Origin: Leclercia sp. LSNIH1
GTDB lineage: Bacteria > Pseudomonadota > Gammaproteobacteria > Enterobacterales > Enterobacteriaceae
DNA length: 64,000 nt
Assembly: GCF_002902985.1 (NCBI RefSeq)
Contig: NZ_CP026167.1
Span: 2,356,001-2,420,000, forward strand
Direction of reading: 5' to 3'
The notes under the pieces were generated by a model. That model saw only the letters and a program-made list of their open reading frames with translations. It was not told the origin of the DNA and made no database searches. The position numbers and the translations under genes were made by a program. Of this stretch, positions 39,039-47,602 are shown in pieces (within the stretch, counting starts at the first letter, position 1; every line of letters begins with the position of its first letter).

Positions 39039-39926
39039 CTAGCGGATATCCACCTCTTCGACTTTACTCTCCCGGCGCAGGGTAAGGGTCGAACCCATCG
39101 AGGCGGCAATGATTGAGCAGAGCGCCAGAGTCTGGGTGAAGGTCAGGGATTCGCCAAGAAACACCATCCCGGATATTGCCGCCAGCGCCGGTTCCATGCT
39201 CATCAGGGTGCCGAAAATACGCGTCGGCAGGCGTGTTAAGGCAATCATCTCCAGTGAGTAGGGGAGCGCGGTGGAGAGCACCGCCACCGCCAGCCCCACC
39301 GGCAGGATTGACCACTGCCAGATCGATTCGGTGGCCTGGGCCATCCCCAGCGGAACGAAAACAATGGCGGCGATAAGCGATCCGAGGGCGACCGTGGCCG
39401 GGCCGTGCTCTTCTCCTGCGCGCTGTCCGGTCAGAATATAGATGGCCCAGCAGGCACCGGCCCCCAGCGCCAGCGCCGCACCAGTGAGATCAACGTGCGA
39501 GACGTCCTGGCCCAGCGGCAGGAGAAACCATAGCCCGAGCACCGCCAGCACCACCCAGATAAAGTCTACCCGACGTCGGGAGGAGAAAAGGGCTACCGCC
39601 AGCGGGCCGGTGAACTCCAGCGCCACGGCGATCCCCAGCGGCACCGTCTGAATCGACAGGTAGAAGAGGTAGTTCATCGCCCCCAGAGAAAGCCCGTAAA
39701 ACAGCAGGGGCAGGCGCTGCTCCTTCTGAAAGCGCAGCCGCCAGGGGTTAAAAATCACAACCAGAATGAGGGTGCCGAGCGCAATACGCAGCGCCGTCAC
39801 GCCAGGGGCACCCACTAGCGGAAAGAGCGATTTTGCCAGCGACGCGCCGCTCTGAATGGAGAGCATAGCAATAAGGATAACGATGACGGGCAACCAGACC
39901 GGCGCCCTGCGAGACAACCCAGGCAT
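39039..39926 (-). CDS. rhtA: Threonine/homoserine exporter RhtA
   Basis: RhtA is a ten-helix EamA/DMT-family exporter of threonine and homoserine. The 295 residues equal E. coli RhtA. Two EamA repeats are visible (ALRIALGTLILVVIF...VPLGIAVALEFTGPLAVA and ALGAGACWAIYILTGQRAG...LPYSLEMIALTRLP). A basic stretch (RRESKVEEVDIR) closes the protein. It is a single gene divergent from ompX. Confidence 0.95.
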   Translation of the reverse strand: MPGLSRRAPVWLPVIVILIAMLSIQSGASLAKSLFPLVGAPGVTALRIALGTLILVVIFNPWRLRFQKEQRLPLLFYGLSLGAMNYLFYLSIQTVPLGIAVALEFTGPLAVALFSSRRRVDFIWVVLAVLGLWFLLPLGQDVSHVDLTGAALALGAGACWAIYILTGQRAGEEHGPATVALGSLIAAIVFVPLGMAQATESIWQWSILPVGLAVAVLSTALPYSLEMIALTRLPTRIFGTLMSMEPALAAISGMVFLGESLTFTQTLALCSIIAASMGSTLTLRRESKVEEVDIR

Positions 39927-40281
39927 CCTTTCTCCTGTCAGTTTGTGTCAAAGGAAGTAAAGAGGAGGAGTGTAAAGGAAATAACGTCGGGCGGTTGAGA
40001 CTTTGTTGAAAAAAAGTCGTCACAAATCCGTAAAATGGCGTCACACGAGCGGATGATTTCTGTAACAGTTTAGGAATCGTCTGGATGAATGTATTGTGAC
40101 TGACGCGCAAAATTAGCTGATTGAAACACAAATCTGGTGTTTTTTGAATAAGATAGCTGCTGGTGGAAATGTTTAGTTACATGAAAACCCGCGTTAGACA
40201 TCATGAATCACAAAGAGTTTCACAAGTTTTTTTGATATATTTAAAACTTACGGATTTACTTGAAGCACATTTGAGGTGGTT
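39927..40281. promoter_or_regulatory. rhtA-ompX divergent intergenic region
   Basis: This 355-base AT-rich gap holds the promoters and the ompX leader. A GAGGTGG ribosome-binding site lies at 40272-40278. In E. coli the ompX leader is a target of the small RNAs CyaR and MicA; I cannot confirm pairing by eye. No gene or clear named operator is visible. Confidence 0.5.
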
Positions 40282-40800
40282 ATGAAAAAAATTGCATGTC
40301 TTTCAGCACTGGCGGCAGTTCTGGCTGTTACCGCAGGTTCCGCAATGGCGGATACTTCTACCGTTACTGGCGGTTACGCTCAGAGCGATATGCAGGGCGT
40401 GATGAACAAAACCAACGGTTTCAACCTGAAATATCGCTACGAGCAGGATAACAACCCACTGGGTGTTATCGGTTCCTTCACTTACACCGAGAAAGACCGT
40501 TCTGAAGACGGCGCGTACAACAAAGGTCAGTACTACGGCATCACCGCTGGCCCGGCTTACCGTCTGAACGACTGGGCGAGCATCTACGGTGTTGTGGGTG
40601 TTGGCTACGGTAAATTCCAGCAGACTGAAAACCAGGGCTTCAACCGTACTGCAAGCAACAGCGACTACGGCTTCTCCTATGGCGCAGGTATGCAGTTCAA
40701 CCCAGTTGAAAACGTTGCGCTGGACTTCTCCTATGAGCAGAGCCGCATCCGTAACGTTGACGTTGGCACCTGGATCGCGGGCGTAGGTTACCGCTTCTAA
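40282..40800 (+). CDS. ompX: Outer-membrane protein OmpX
   Basis: OmpX is an eight-stranded beta-barrel of the Ail/Lom family linked to adhesion and complement resistance. From ATG 40282 it has 172 residues (E. coli 171): signal peptide MKKIACLSALAAVLAVTAGSAMA, then ADTSTVTGGYAQSD and the terminal GVGYRF with Phe for BAM recognition. GTG at 40276 is possible in frame but lies on the ribosome-binding site. A strong terminator follows. Confidence 0.97.
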   Translation: MKKIACLSALAAVLAVTAGSAMADTSTVTGGYAQSDMQGVMNKTNGFNLKYRYEQDNNPLGVIGSFTYTEKDRSEDGAYNKGQYYGITAGPAYRLNDWASIYGVVGVGYGKFQQTENQGFNRTASNSDYGFSYGAGMQFNPVENVALDFSYEQSRIRNVDVGTWIAGVGYRF

Positions 40801-40820
40801 TCACTTCGGTGAGCCATTAT

Positions 40821-40852
40821 AAAAACCCGCTTCGGCGGGTTTTTTTGTTTTT
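40821..40852 (+). terminator. ompX terminator
   Basis: AAAACCCGC-TTCG-GCGGG followed by T7 and GTTTTTG: a classic tetraloop rho-independent terminator 20 bases after ompX. Confidence 0.95.
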
Positions 40853-40948
40853 GTCCTTCCCTGTGCGCTGAAGAGCCACCAGGAATATTTCGCGTCTACA
40901 GCAATGATCAAATTCTAAAAAAATCGCTAACTTACAGCGGCTCCCTGG

Positions 40949-41039
40949 TCCGGCTGAAAATCGCCGAAGCGTTTCCGGAAGGCCGGGGCGAGGCGCATGC
41001 TCTCCCTCACCCCAACCCTCTCCCTCAAGGGAGAGGGAG
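40949..41039. repeat. Dispersed intergenic repeat, short copy
   Basis: Positions 40949-40997 match 49501-49549 at all but two or three bases (the first 28 bases identical, then GCCGGGGCGAGGCGCA in both). After the shared part a different hairpin follows: CCCTCTCCCT-CAA-GGGAGAGGG at 41017-41038. The element lies between ompX and opgE, convergent genes. Confidence 0.8.
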
Positions 41040-41078
41040 CAGACCATAGTTGCGGACCGATAGGTGGGGGCTAACAAC

Positions 41079-42662
41079 CTACCGGCTTTTCGTTTCAAAC
41101 AGATCCGTCCCCAGATGGTTGTAATCGACTTTCTGTAATTTAAAGTTGGTCACATACACCGGCGGCGCTTTGTCATTCGACAGGAAGCGGTACTTATTCG
41201 CGATCTCTTTGGCCCTGATCCCCGTCCACTGCGAGAAGAAGCTCAGGAAATCATTCGCCGAGCGGCGCGCTTTGATGATGCGATGGGCTTTGTCATCGCT
41301 CGACAGCACCATAAACGGCACCTGGAAGTTCTGCTGATAAGCGTCGTCGTGCGCCAGATACTGCACCTCTTTTCCGCGCTCCTTGAACGCCAGCCCGTGA
41401 TCGGAGAAATAGACCATCGAGAAGCTCTCGCCGGTGTTTTGCAGCTGGGCATAGAGCTTGCTGAGCAGGTCATCGGTCTGGGTCATGGTGTAGAGATAGC
41501 ACGAGGTCTCTTTCGACTGCACGAACTCGGCATATTTCCCCTGAGTGCGATCGCAGGCCTGCGGGTGGGAGCCCATCAGGTGCAGAACGATCAGCTGCGG
41601 CTGGGTGCGATGGCTGCTGAAGACCTGTTCGGTCATCTTCAGTAACGCCTCATCCCGGGTATTTTTATCCGCCTCGAAATCACCGCTTTTCAGGAAATGC
41701 ACTTCGTCAGCCCGTTTGGCAATGCTGGCGATGGCGGTATCGTATTCCCCGATCTGCCCCTGGTTGGAGAACCACCAGCTCTGGAAGTCCGCGCGGTTGG
41801 CGAGGGTCACAAAGTTATCCTGATACTGTGGCTTGTTATCCACTACCCGGTTAAGCGTCAGCCCCAGCGACTTCTGGGTTGAACCGCTGGCGGCAATGTA
41901 ATCGGTAAACAGGGTGCCGTTGACCTTGCTGGCAAACGGGGTGTTATTCCAGTGGCCGCCAAACGCCCCCAGCGCATCGCGGCGGGCACTTTCACCGATC
42001 ACCACCATATAGATGTGATACTTCGGTTTTACCCCCAGCACGTTCCAGGTGTCCTTCATCTGTGACAGTTCGGCCATCCGGGCCTGCTCTTCAACCACTT
42101 CCTGGTTGTTCACCACCACATCTTTGACGAAGCGAAACACCGGATAGCCGGTATCTTTCAGCTTGAAGACGCCGCCCCAGGCCAGGTTCTGCACCGGGGC
42201 GACGAAAAAGGCCACCACGCTGAAGACCAGGCACAGGCTGTCGATTTTGCTCCACGCGTTTCTGGGCTGGGGCTTACGGCGCACGGCAATCACGCCGAGC
42301 GCAAAGATAAACAGGGCGACAATATAGCTGTACCACGGGAAGATGGTGAGGATCTCCGTCGACTCTTCCATGTTGGTGGAGTGCATCGCCAGCAGGGTAT
42401 TAAAGTTTGGCGCGCCGTAGGCCTGACCAAACGGGAAATACATGGCCGCCACCAGCGAGCAGATCCCAACCACCCCTTTCTGCAGTCGCGGCGCGCCGAG
42501 CCATAACAGATGCAGGATACAGGTGAAGGCAACGGCATACAGCAGGCTGAATTCGTAGCCCAGGGCAAAGTTAATCAGCAGCGACTGTAAAAAATAGAAT
42601 CCCGTCCACGGGCTTAAGGCCCGGCTGCGGGTAATGAGCGTCTCTTTCAGGGTTAAATTCAT
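41079..42662 (-). CDS. opgE: Phosphoethanolamine transferase OpgE
   Basis: OpgE adds phosphoethanolamine to osmoregulated periplasmic glucans. The 527 residues (same as E. coli) comprise about five membrane helices (to residue 175) and a periplasmic alkaline-phosphatase-like sulfatase domain. VVIGESARRDALGAFGG (about residue 222) has the catalytic nucleophile region, HLMGSHPQACDRTQGKYAEF follows and FSDHGLAFKERG carries the metal-binding Asp-His. The 255-base stretch upstream has no gene I can support. Confidence 0.94.
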   Translation of the reverse strand: MNLTLKETLITRSRALSPWTGFYFLQSLLINFALGYEFSLLYAVAFTCILHLLWLGAPRLQKGVVGICSLVAAMYFPFGQAYGAPNFNTLLAMHSTNMEESTEILTIFPWYSYIVALFIFALGVIAVRRKPQPRNAWSKIDSLCLVFSVVAFFVAPVQNLAWGGVFKLKDTGYPVFRFVKDVVVNNQEVVEEQARMAELSQMKDTWNVLGVKPKYHIYMVVIGESARRDALGAFGGHWNNTPFASKVNGTLFTDYIAASGSTQKSLGLTLNRVVDNKPQYQDNFVTLANRADFQSWWFSNQGQIGEYDTAIASIAKRADEVHFLKSGDFEADKNTRDEALLKMTEQVFSSHRTQPQLIVLHLMGSHPQACDRTQGKYAEFVQSKETSCYLYTMTQTDDLLSKLYAQLQNTGESFSMVYFSDHGLAFKERGKEVQYLAHDDAYQQNFQVPFMVLSSDDKAHRIIKARRSANDFLSFFSQWTGIRAKEIANKYRFLSNDKAPPVYVTNFKLQKVDYNHLGTDLFETKSR

Positions 42663-42913
42663 AGGTCACTATCGCGAAAACGCCATGTGCTCACCCTGGC
42701 GCCAAGGGTCAAAACCTGCCTGAGAATGCGTAGAAGGGGGATTGAGGTCCGCATCTGCGAGCCGCAAAAAGTGCAGGGCTGCAAGAAGATAGAGCCAGTA
42801 AGGTATAACGTCAACAGATATAAAAGGGGTGTTTTGCGAAGAGGGCTGCATTTCCGTAAAAAAGATCGGGGAATAGCCGTCCGCGAGGGAGTATAGCGAT
42901 GATAAATGACAAA

Positions 42914-42942
42914 AAAATGAAGCGGCGTACCGCGACGCCGCT
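42914..42942 (-). terminator. mntS terminator
   Basis: On the minus strand AGCGGCGT and ACGCCGCT pair around CGCGGT and are followed by TCATTTTTTTG. The stem touches the mntS stop codon. Confidence 0.85.
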
Positions 42943-43067
42943 TAGTGGGAAGGTTTGTTCTGCTCTGGCTTGCCGTTGATGATGTCGCAAATCATATTCA
43001 GCAGCATTAAGCGTACCTTAAAGGGAGAGTGGCTAAACACGCGCATACACCTCTTGAATTCGTTCAT
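42942..43067 (-). CDS. mntS: Small manganese-stress protein MntS
   Basis: MntS raises usable manganese in the cell, apparently by blocking the exporter MntP; in E. coli it is encoded in the rybA transcript and repressed by MntR. From ATG 43067 the product is 41 residues (MNEFKRCMRVFSHSPFKVRL start), nearly identical to the 42-residue E. coli protein as I recall it. The ORF that continues upstream to 43133 overlaps the promoter. A GGAGGT-like ribosome-binding site (minus strand GCAGGAGGTCAC) supports this start. mntR is the divergent neighbour. Confidence 0.93.
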   Translation of the reverse strand: MNEFKRCMRVFSHSPFKVRLMLLNMICDIINGKPEQNKPSH

Positions 43068-43125
43068 GTGACCTCCTGCGGGTTGATCCCTTCGATCCCT
43101 GAAGGGTGACTGCATTACATACAGA

Positions 43126-43162
43126 TATAGCACAGGCTATGTTGTATAGCTATGGCTATTAC
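43126..43162. promoter_or_regulatory. MntR operator(s) of mntS
   Basis: ATATAGCACAGGCTATGTT (43125-43143) matches the E. coli MntR box pattern (ATAGC-N5/6-GCTAT). A second similar element, TATAGCTATGGCTATTA, lies at 43145-43161. Both sit 60-95 bases before the mntS ATG. Confidence 0.75.
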
Positions 43163-43250
43163 GTTAATTTTTTGTGCTTGTGTAGCGATGGTTTACAATG
43201 GCCGCTTATGCATTGATACGCTTGATGTGTCACCGGATTGAGGAAGCACA

Positions 43251-43724
43251 ATGAATCGCCGTGCAGGTAAACCAACAACAAAAAAAATGACGCAACTGGT
43301 CAATGTCGAAGAGCATGTCGAAGGCTTTCGCCAGGTTCGCGAAGCGCATCGCCGCGAACTGATTGATGACTATGTCGAGCTGATCTCGGATCTGATCCGC
43401 GAAGTAGGGGAGGCCCGTCAGGTGGATATGGCGGCGCGTCTCGGCGTCTCGCAGCCGACGGTGGCAAAAATGCTCAAGCGTCTGGCCACGGTGGGCCTGA
43501 TCGAAATGATCCCCTGGCGCGGCGTCTTTCTCACTCCGGAAGGGGAAAAGCTGGCGCAGGCGAGCCGCGAGCGCCATCAGATTGTCGAAAACTTCCTGTT
43601 GGTGCTGGGCGTAAGCCCTGAGATTGCCCGCCGGGATGCCGAGGGGATGGAACACCACGTTAGCGAAGAGACGTTGCAGCAGTTCCTGGCCTTTACGCTG
43701 AAACACGGATCCGCCGCAGAATGA
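43251..43724 (+). CDS. mntR: Manganese-responsive transcriptional regulator MntR
   Basis: MntR is a DtxR-family repressor that, with Mn2+, shuts off mntH and mntS and activates the exporter mntP. The 157-residue protein (E. coli 155) has the winged helix ([22 protein letters not shown], about residues 59-80) and the metal-binding dimer domain with EHH ([10 protein letters not shown], about residues 128-137). It overlaps ybiR by 4 bases, so the two are cotranscribed. Confidence 0.96.
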   Translation: MNRRAGKPTTKKMTQLVNVEEHVEGFRQVREAHRRELIDDYVELISDLIREVGEARQVDMAARLGVSQPTVAKMLKRLATVGLIEMIPWRGVFLTPEGEKLAQASRERHQIVENFLLVLGVSPEIARRDAEGMEHHVSEETLQQFLAFTLKHGSAAE

Positions 43725-44830
43725 CCTTTCCAGGCCTGCGGGCGCTGGCCCGCGATCGCTTCTTTCATCTGTTGCTGGTGGTCGGGATTGGACTCAGTTT
43801 TCTGGTGCCCTTCGCACCTGAGCGCTGGCCTGCCGCCATCGACTGGCACACCATTATTACCCTCGCCGGACTGATGATGCTCACCAAAGGGGTCGAGCAG
43901 AGCGGCTTTTTTGACGTACTCGGGCGCAAGATGGTGCGCCGTTTCGCTACCGAGCGGCGCCTGGCGCTGTTTATGGTCTTCTCTGCCGCGCTGCTCTCCA
44001 CCTTCCTGACCAATGATGTGGCGCTGTTTATCGTGGTGCCGCTGACGCTCACGCTGCGCAAGCTGTGCGAAATCCCGGTCAACCGGATGATCATCTTCGA
44101 GGCGCTGGCGGTTAACGCCGGGTCGCTGTTGACCCCGATTGGTAATCCGCAAAACATCCTGCTATGGGGGCGCTCCGGGCTGTCGTTCGCCGCCTTTACC
44201 TGGCAGATGGCGCCGCTGGCGCTGGTGATGATGCTCACCCTGGCGCTGCTGTGCTGGTTTGCTTTCCCGGCAACGCCGCTGCGCTACCACAGCGGCAGCG
44301 CCGTCGCCCAGGCGAAACCGCGGCTGGCGTGGAGTTGTCTGGCGCTCTATCTGGTCTTTCTGGTGGCCCTCGATCTGAAGCAGGAGCCATGGGGAGTGCT
44401 GCTGGTAGCGGGGGGCTTCCTGCTGCTGGCGCGTCGGGTGCTGATAAGCGTCGACTGGACGCTACTGCTGGTGTTTATGGCGATGTTTATCGATGTGCAC
44501 CTGCTAATTCAGGTCCCGGCGTTGCAGGGCGTACTGCAAAATGTCACCCATCTGTCGCAGCCGGGACTGTGGTTGACCGCCATCGGGCTGTCGCAGTTTA
44601 TCAGCAACGTGCCCTCTACCATTCTGCTGCTGAACTATGTGCCGCCGACGGCGTTGCTGGCCTGGGCGGTAAACGTTGGGGGCTTTGGTCTGCTGCCGGG
44701 ATCCCTCGCTAACCTCATCGCCCTGCGGATGGCAAACGATCGTCGTATCTGGTGGCGCTTCCATCTCTGGTCGCTGCCGATGCTGGCCTGGGCCGGGTTC
44801 GTCGGTTTCGGATTATTCCTTCTCATATAG
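43721..44830 (+). CDS. ybiR: Anion-permease-like inner-membrane protein YbiR
   Basis: YbiR is a polytopic protein (369 residues, about ten to eleven helices) of the ion-transporter superfamily that includes ArsB/NhaD and citrate/anion permeases. The motifs [16 protein letters not shown] and [23 protein letters not shown], with a mirrored [16 protein letters not shown], are the two re-entrant repeats of that superfamily. Its substrate is unknown. Translational coupling to mntR (ATGA overlap) hints at a link to metal or anion balance, which is inference. Confidence 0.9.
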   Translation: MTFPGLRALARDRFFHLLLVVGIGLSFLVPFAPERWPAAIDWHTIITLAGLMMLTKGVEQSGFFDVLGRKMVRRFATERRLALFMVFSAALLSTFLTNDVALFIVVPLTLTLRKLCEIPVNRMIIFEALAVNAGSLLTPIGNPQNILLWGRSGLSFAAFTWQMAPLALVMMLTLALLCWFAFPATPLRYHSGSAVAQAKPRLAWSCLALYLVFLVALDLKQEPWGVLLVAGGFLLLARRVLISVDWTLLLVFMAMFIDVHLLIQVPALQGVLQNVTHLSQPGLWLTAIGLSQFISNVPSTILLLNYVPPTALLAWAVNVGGFGLLPGSLANLIALRMANDRRIWWRFHLWSLPMLAWAGFVGFGLFLLI

Positions 44831-44879
44831 TGCCCTCTTTGTCAGTTTTTCCTGGCAAATGTATAGCAACGTCCTAACT

Positions 44880-44915
44880 TTAGTGAGCGGTATAAATGGT
44901 GATACCGCTCACTAA
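44880..44915. promoter_or_regulatory. 14-bp palindromic operator or leader hairpin before the efflux operon
   Basis: TTAGTGAGCGGTAT (44880-44893) and ATACCGCTCACTAA (44902-44915) are perfect inverted repeats around 8 bases. They end 18 bases before the ATG of the adaptor gene. This position and symmetry fit a TetR/MarR-type operator of a drug pump, or an RNA hairpin in the leader. No regulator gene is adjacent. Confidence 0.7.
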
Positions 44916-44933
44916 CAGGATGGATGCTGTTCT

Positions 44934-46034
44934 ATGGCCGAAGAAAACCACACCTCTGACGACGCAGATAATAAAGACAGTAAAGAGACTGAACGTAAAC
45001 GCCCCGGCAAAAAACCGCTGATTATTCTGGGTATTGTGGTGATCGTGATGGTCATCGTGGCCCTGGTCTGGTGGTTGATGACCCGCAACCAGGAGACCAC
45101 CGACGATGCCTTCACCGAAGGCGACGCCGTCACCATCGCCCCGAAAACCGCAGGCTACGTCACCGAACTGCGGGTGCGGGATAACCAGCGGGTGAAAAAA
45201 GGCGATCTGCTGGTGACCATCGATCCCCGGGATACGCTCGCCCAGCGCGATCAGGCTAAAGCCCAGTTGGGTCTGGCCGAGGCCCAATTGCATCAGGCCC
45301 AGGCGCAGCTTGCCCTCTCGAAAGTGCAATATCCCGCCCAGCGCGACGAAGCGAATGCCCAGGTGATTAAAGCCCAGGCCGATCTCGCCAATGCCCAGGC
45401 GGAGTATCGCCGTCAGCGCGGCGTCGATCCCCGCGCCACTACCCAACAGAGCATCGACGCGGCCAATGCCCAGCTGCGCAGCGCCCAGGCCCAGCTAGCC
45501 AGCGCCAAAGCGCAGCTTGAGGTGGCCTCCCAGGTGCAACTGCAAATTCGCCAGCAGGAGACCAACGTCGAAGCCCGGGAACGTCAGGTGGAGCAGGCGC
45601 GCGCCCAGCTGGAGACCGCCGAGCTGAACCTTTCTTACACCCAGGTGCGTGCTCCCTTTGATGGCTACATCACGAAGCGCAACGTCCAGACCGGCACCCT
45701 GGTGCAGGCGGGCACCGCGCTCTTTTCTCTGGTTTCGAGCGATATCTGGGTGGTGGCCAACTTCAAAGAGTCCCAGCTGGAGCGGATGCGCCCCGGGAAT
45801 AAGGTTACGCTGAGCGTGGACGCCTGGCCGGATATGGAGCTGGAAGGGCATGTCGACTCTATCCAGCAGGGGAGCGGCTCGCGCTTTGCCGCCTTCCCGT
45901 CGGAGAACGCCACCGGTAACTTCGTGAAGATCGTCCAGCGCGTGCCGGTGAAAATTGTTATTGATAAAGGGCTGGACCCTAATAAGCCGCTGCCGCTGGG
46001 CCTGTCGGTTGAGCCGAAGGTAACCGTGGAATGA
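44934..46034 (+). CDS. EmrA/HlyD-family membrane fusion protein
   Basis: The periplasmic adaptor of a tripartite MFS efflux pump. The 366-residue protein has a charged cytoplasmic tail, one helix (29-50), lipoyl halves (VTIAPKTAGYVTELRVRDNQRVKKGD and YTQVRAPFDGYITKRNVQTG), a long Ala/Gln-rich coiled coil (about 100-225), and the EmrA-type barrel with VVANFKESQLERMRPG. It overlaps the pump gene by 4 bases. It is absent at this location in K-12. It could be named emrA-like or vceA-like; drug range is unknown. Confidence 0.92.
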   Translation: MAEENHTSDDADNKDSKETERKRPGKKPLIILGIVVIVMVIVALVWWLMTRNQETTDDAFTEGDAVTIAPKTAGYVTELRVRDNQRVKKGDLLVTIDPRDTLAQRDQAKAQLGLAEAQLHQAQAQLALSKVQYPAQRDEANAQVIKAQADLANAQAEYRRQRGVDPRATTQQSIDAANAQLRSAQAQLASAKAQLEVASQVQLQIRQQETNVEARERQVEQARAQLETAELNLSYTQVRAPFDGYITKRNVQTGTLVQAGTALFSLVSSDIWVVANFKESQLERMRPGNKVTLSVDAWPDMELEGHVDSIQQGSGSRFAAFPSENATGNFVKIVQRVPVKIVIDKGLDPNKPLPLGLSVEPKVTVE

Positions 46035-47602
46035 CCGACCACAGCCATGAAAACTGGCGGCCCGCCAGCAACCCGTGGGCGGTGGCGATCGTCGTCACCC
46101 TCGCGGTGTTTATGGAGATCCTCGACACCACCATCGTGAACGTGGCGCTGCCCCACGTGGCGGGCTCGCTCTCCGCCAGCTATGACGAATCCACCTGGGT
46201 GCTCACCAGCTATCTGGTGGCGAACGGCATCGTGCTCCCCATCTCGGCGTTTCTGAGCCGGCTTTTTGGCCGCAAGCAGTTCTTCCTGATCTGCATTGTG
46301 ATGTTCACCATCTGCTCCTTCCTGTGCGGGATCGCCACCGAGCTTTGGCAGATCATCCTGTTCCGTATTCTGCAGGGCTTCTTTGGTGGCGGGCTGCAGC
46401 CGACCCAGCAGTCGGTGCTGCTCGACTACTTTAAGCCGGAAGATCGCGGTAAGGCTTTTGGCCTGTCGTCCATCGCCATTATTGTCGCCCCGGTGCTGGG
46501 GCCGACGCTTGGCGGCTGGATCACCGATAACTACTCCTGGCGCTGGGTGTTCTTTATTAACATTCCGGTGGGGATAGTGACCGTTCTGGCGATCTATCAG
46601 CTGCTGGAAGATCCGCCCTGGGAGAGTAAATCGAAGGAGAAACTCTCCGTCGACTGGACCGGCATCGGGCTTATCGCCCTTGGCCTCGGCTGCCTGCAGG
46701 TGATGCTCGACCGCGGGGAAGACGAAGACTGGTTTAACTCGAACTTTACGCGCACCTTCGCCGTCCTGACGTTGATCGGCATTATCGGCGCCATCTACTG
46801 GCTGCTGTATGCCAAAAAGCCGGTGGTGGATCTGCACTGCATGAAGGATAAAAACTTCGCGGTCTCCAGCCTGCTGATGGCCGGTATGGCGATGATCCTC
46901 TACGGCAGTTCGGTGGTGATCCCGCAGCTGGCGCAGCAGGACCTGGGCTATACCGCCACCTGGTCAGGGCTGGTGCTCTCGCCCGGCGCGATCCTCATTG
47001 TGCTGACCATCCCGCTGGTGCTGAAGCTGATGCCGATTGTGCAGACGCGCTGGATCATCGCCTTCGGCTTTGCCTGCCTGGCGACGGCCTTCTTCTGGTC
47101 GCGGACGCTGACGCCGGATATCGACTTCGAGACCCTGGTGCTGTTCCGCAGCGCCCAATCGATTGGGCTGGGGTTCCTGTTTGTGCCCCTGACCACCATC
47201 GCCTTTATCTCGATCCCCCGGCGGCTGAACGCCGACGCTGCGGCGCTCTTTACCATGTTCCGCAACGTGGCGGGGTCGGTGGGCATTTCGCTCTCGACGG
47301 CAGCCATCACCGAGCGCTCCCAGGCCCACAGCGCGCATCTCGCCACGCATACCTCGGCGTTTGATGAGCCGTTCCAGCAGACGATCCGCGAGATGGCCCA
47401 GGCGATCCAGAACTTTACCACCCAGGTGGGCGACCCCACCGGCATCGCCACCGGGCGCATGTACCAGGCGATGATTGAGCAGTCGCGTTTCCTGGCCTAC
47501 GTGGACGTCTTCACCATTCTGAGCGCGGTGGCCCTCTTACTGATTCCGTTTTGTTTGTTGCTCTCGCCGGTTAAGAGCGAGGGGAGTGCAGGAGCACACT
47601 GA
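46031..47602 (+). CDS. DHA2-family MFS multidrug efflux pump (EmrB-like)
   Basis: The 523-residue inner-membrane pump has about 14 helices, as for the DHA2 (14-TMS) family. Motif D1 LDTTIVNVALPHVAGSLSASYDESTWVLTSY begins near residue 32, motif A-like SRLFGRKQFF near 76, and motif C (APVLGPTLGGWI) near 150. It overlaps its adaptor by 4 bases and the outer-membrane gene by 1, so all three are translated together as a proton-driven pump spanning both membranes. Confidence 0.94.
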   Translation: MTDHSHENWRPASNPWAVAIVVTLAVFMEILDTTIVNVALPHVAGSLSASYDESTWVLTSYLVANGIVLPISAFLSRLFGRKQFFLICIVMFTICSFLCGIATELWQIILFRILQGFFGGGLQPTQQSVLLDYFKPEDRGKAFGLSSIAIIVAPVLGPTLGGWITDNYSWRWVFFINIPVGIVTVLAIYQLLEDPPWESKSKEKLSVDWTGIGLIALGLGCLQVMLDRGEDEDWFNSNFTRTFAVLTLIGIIGAIYWLLYAKKPVVDLHCMKDKNFAVSSLLMAGMAMILYGSSVVIPQLAQQDLGYTATWSGLVLSPGAILIVLTIPLVLKLMPIVQTRWIIAFGFACLATAFFWSRTLTPDIDFETLVLFRSAQSIGLGFLFVPLTTIAFISIPRRLNADAAALFTMFRNVAGSVGISLSTAAITERSQAHSAHLATHTSAFDEPFQQTIREMAQAIQNFTTQVGDPTGIATGRMYQAMIEQSRFLAYVDVFTILSAVALLLIPFCLLLSPVKSEGSAGAH

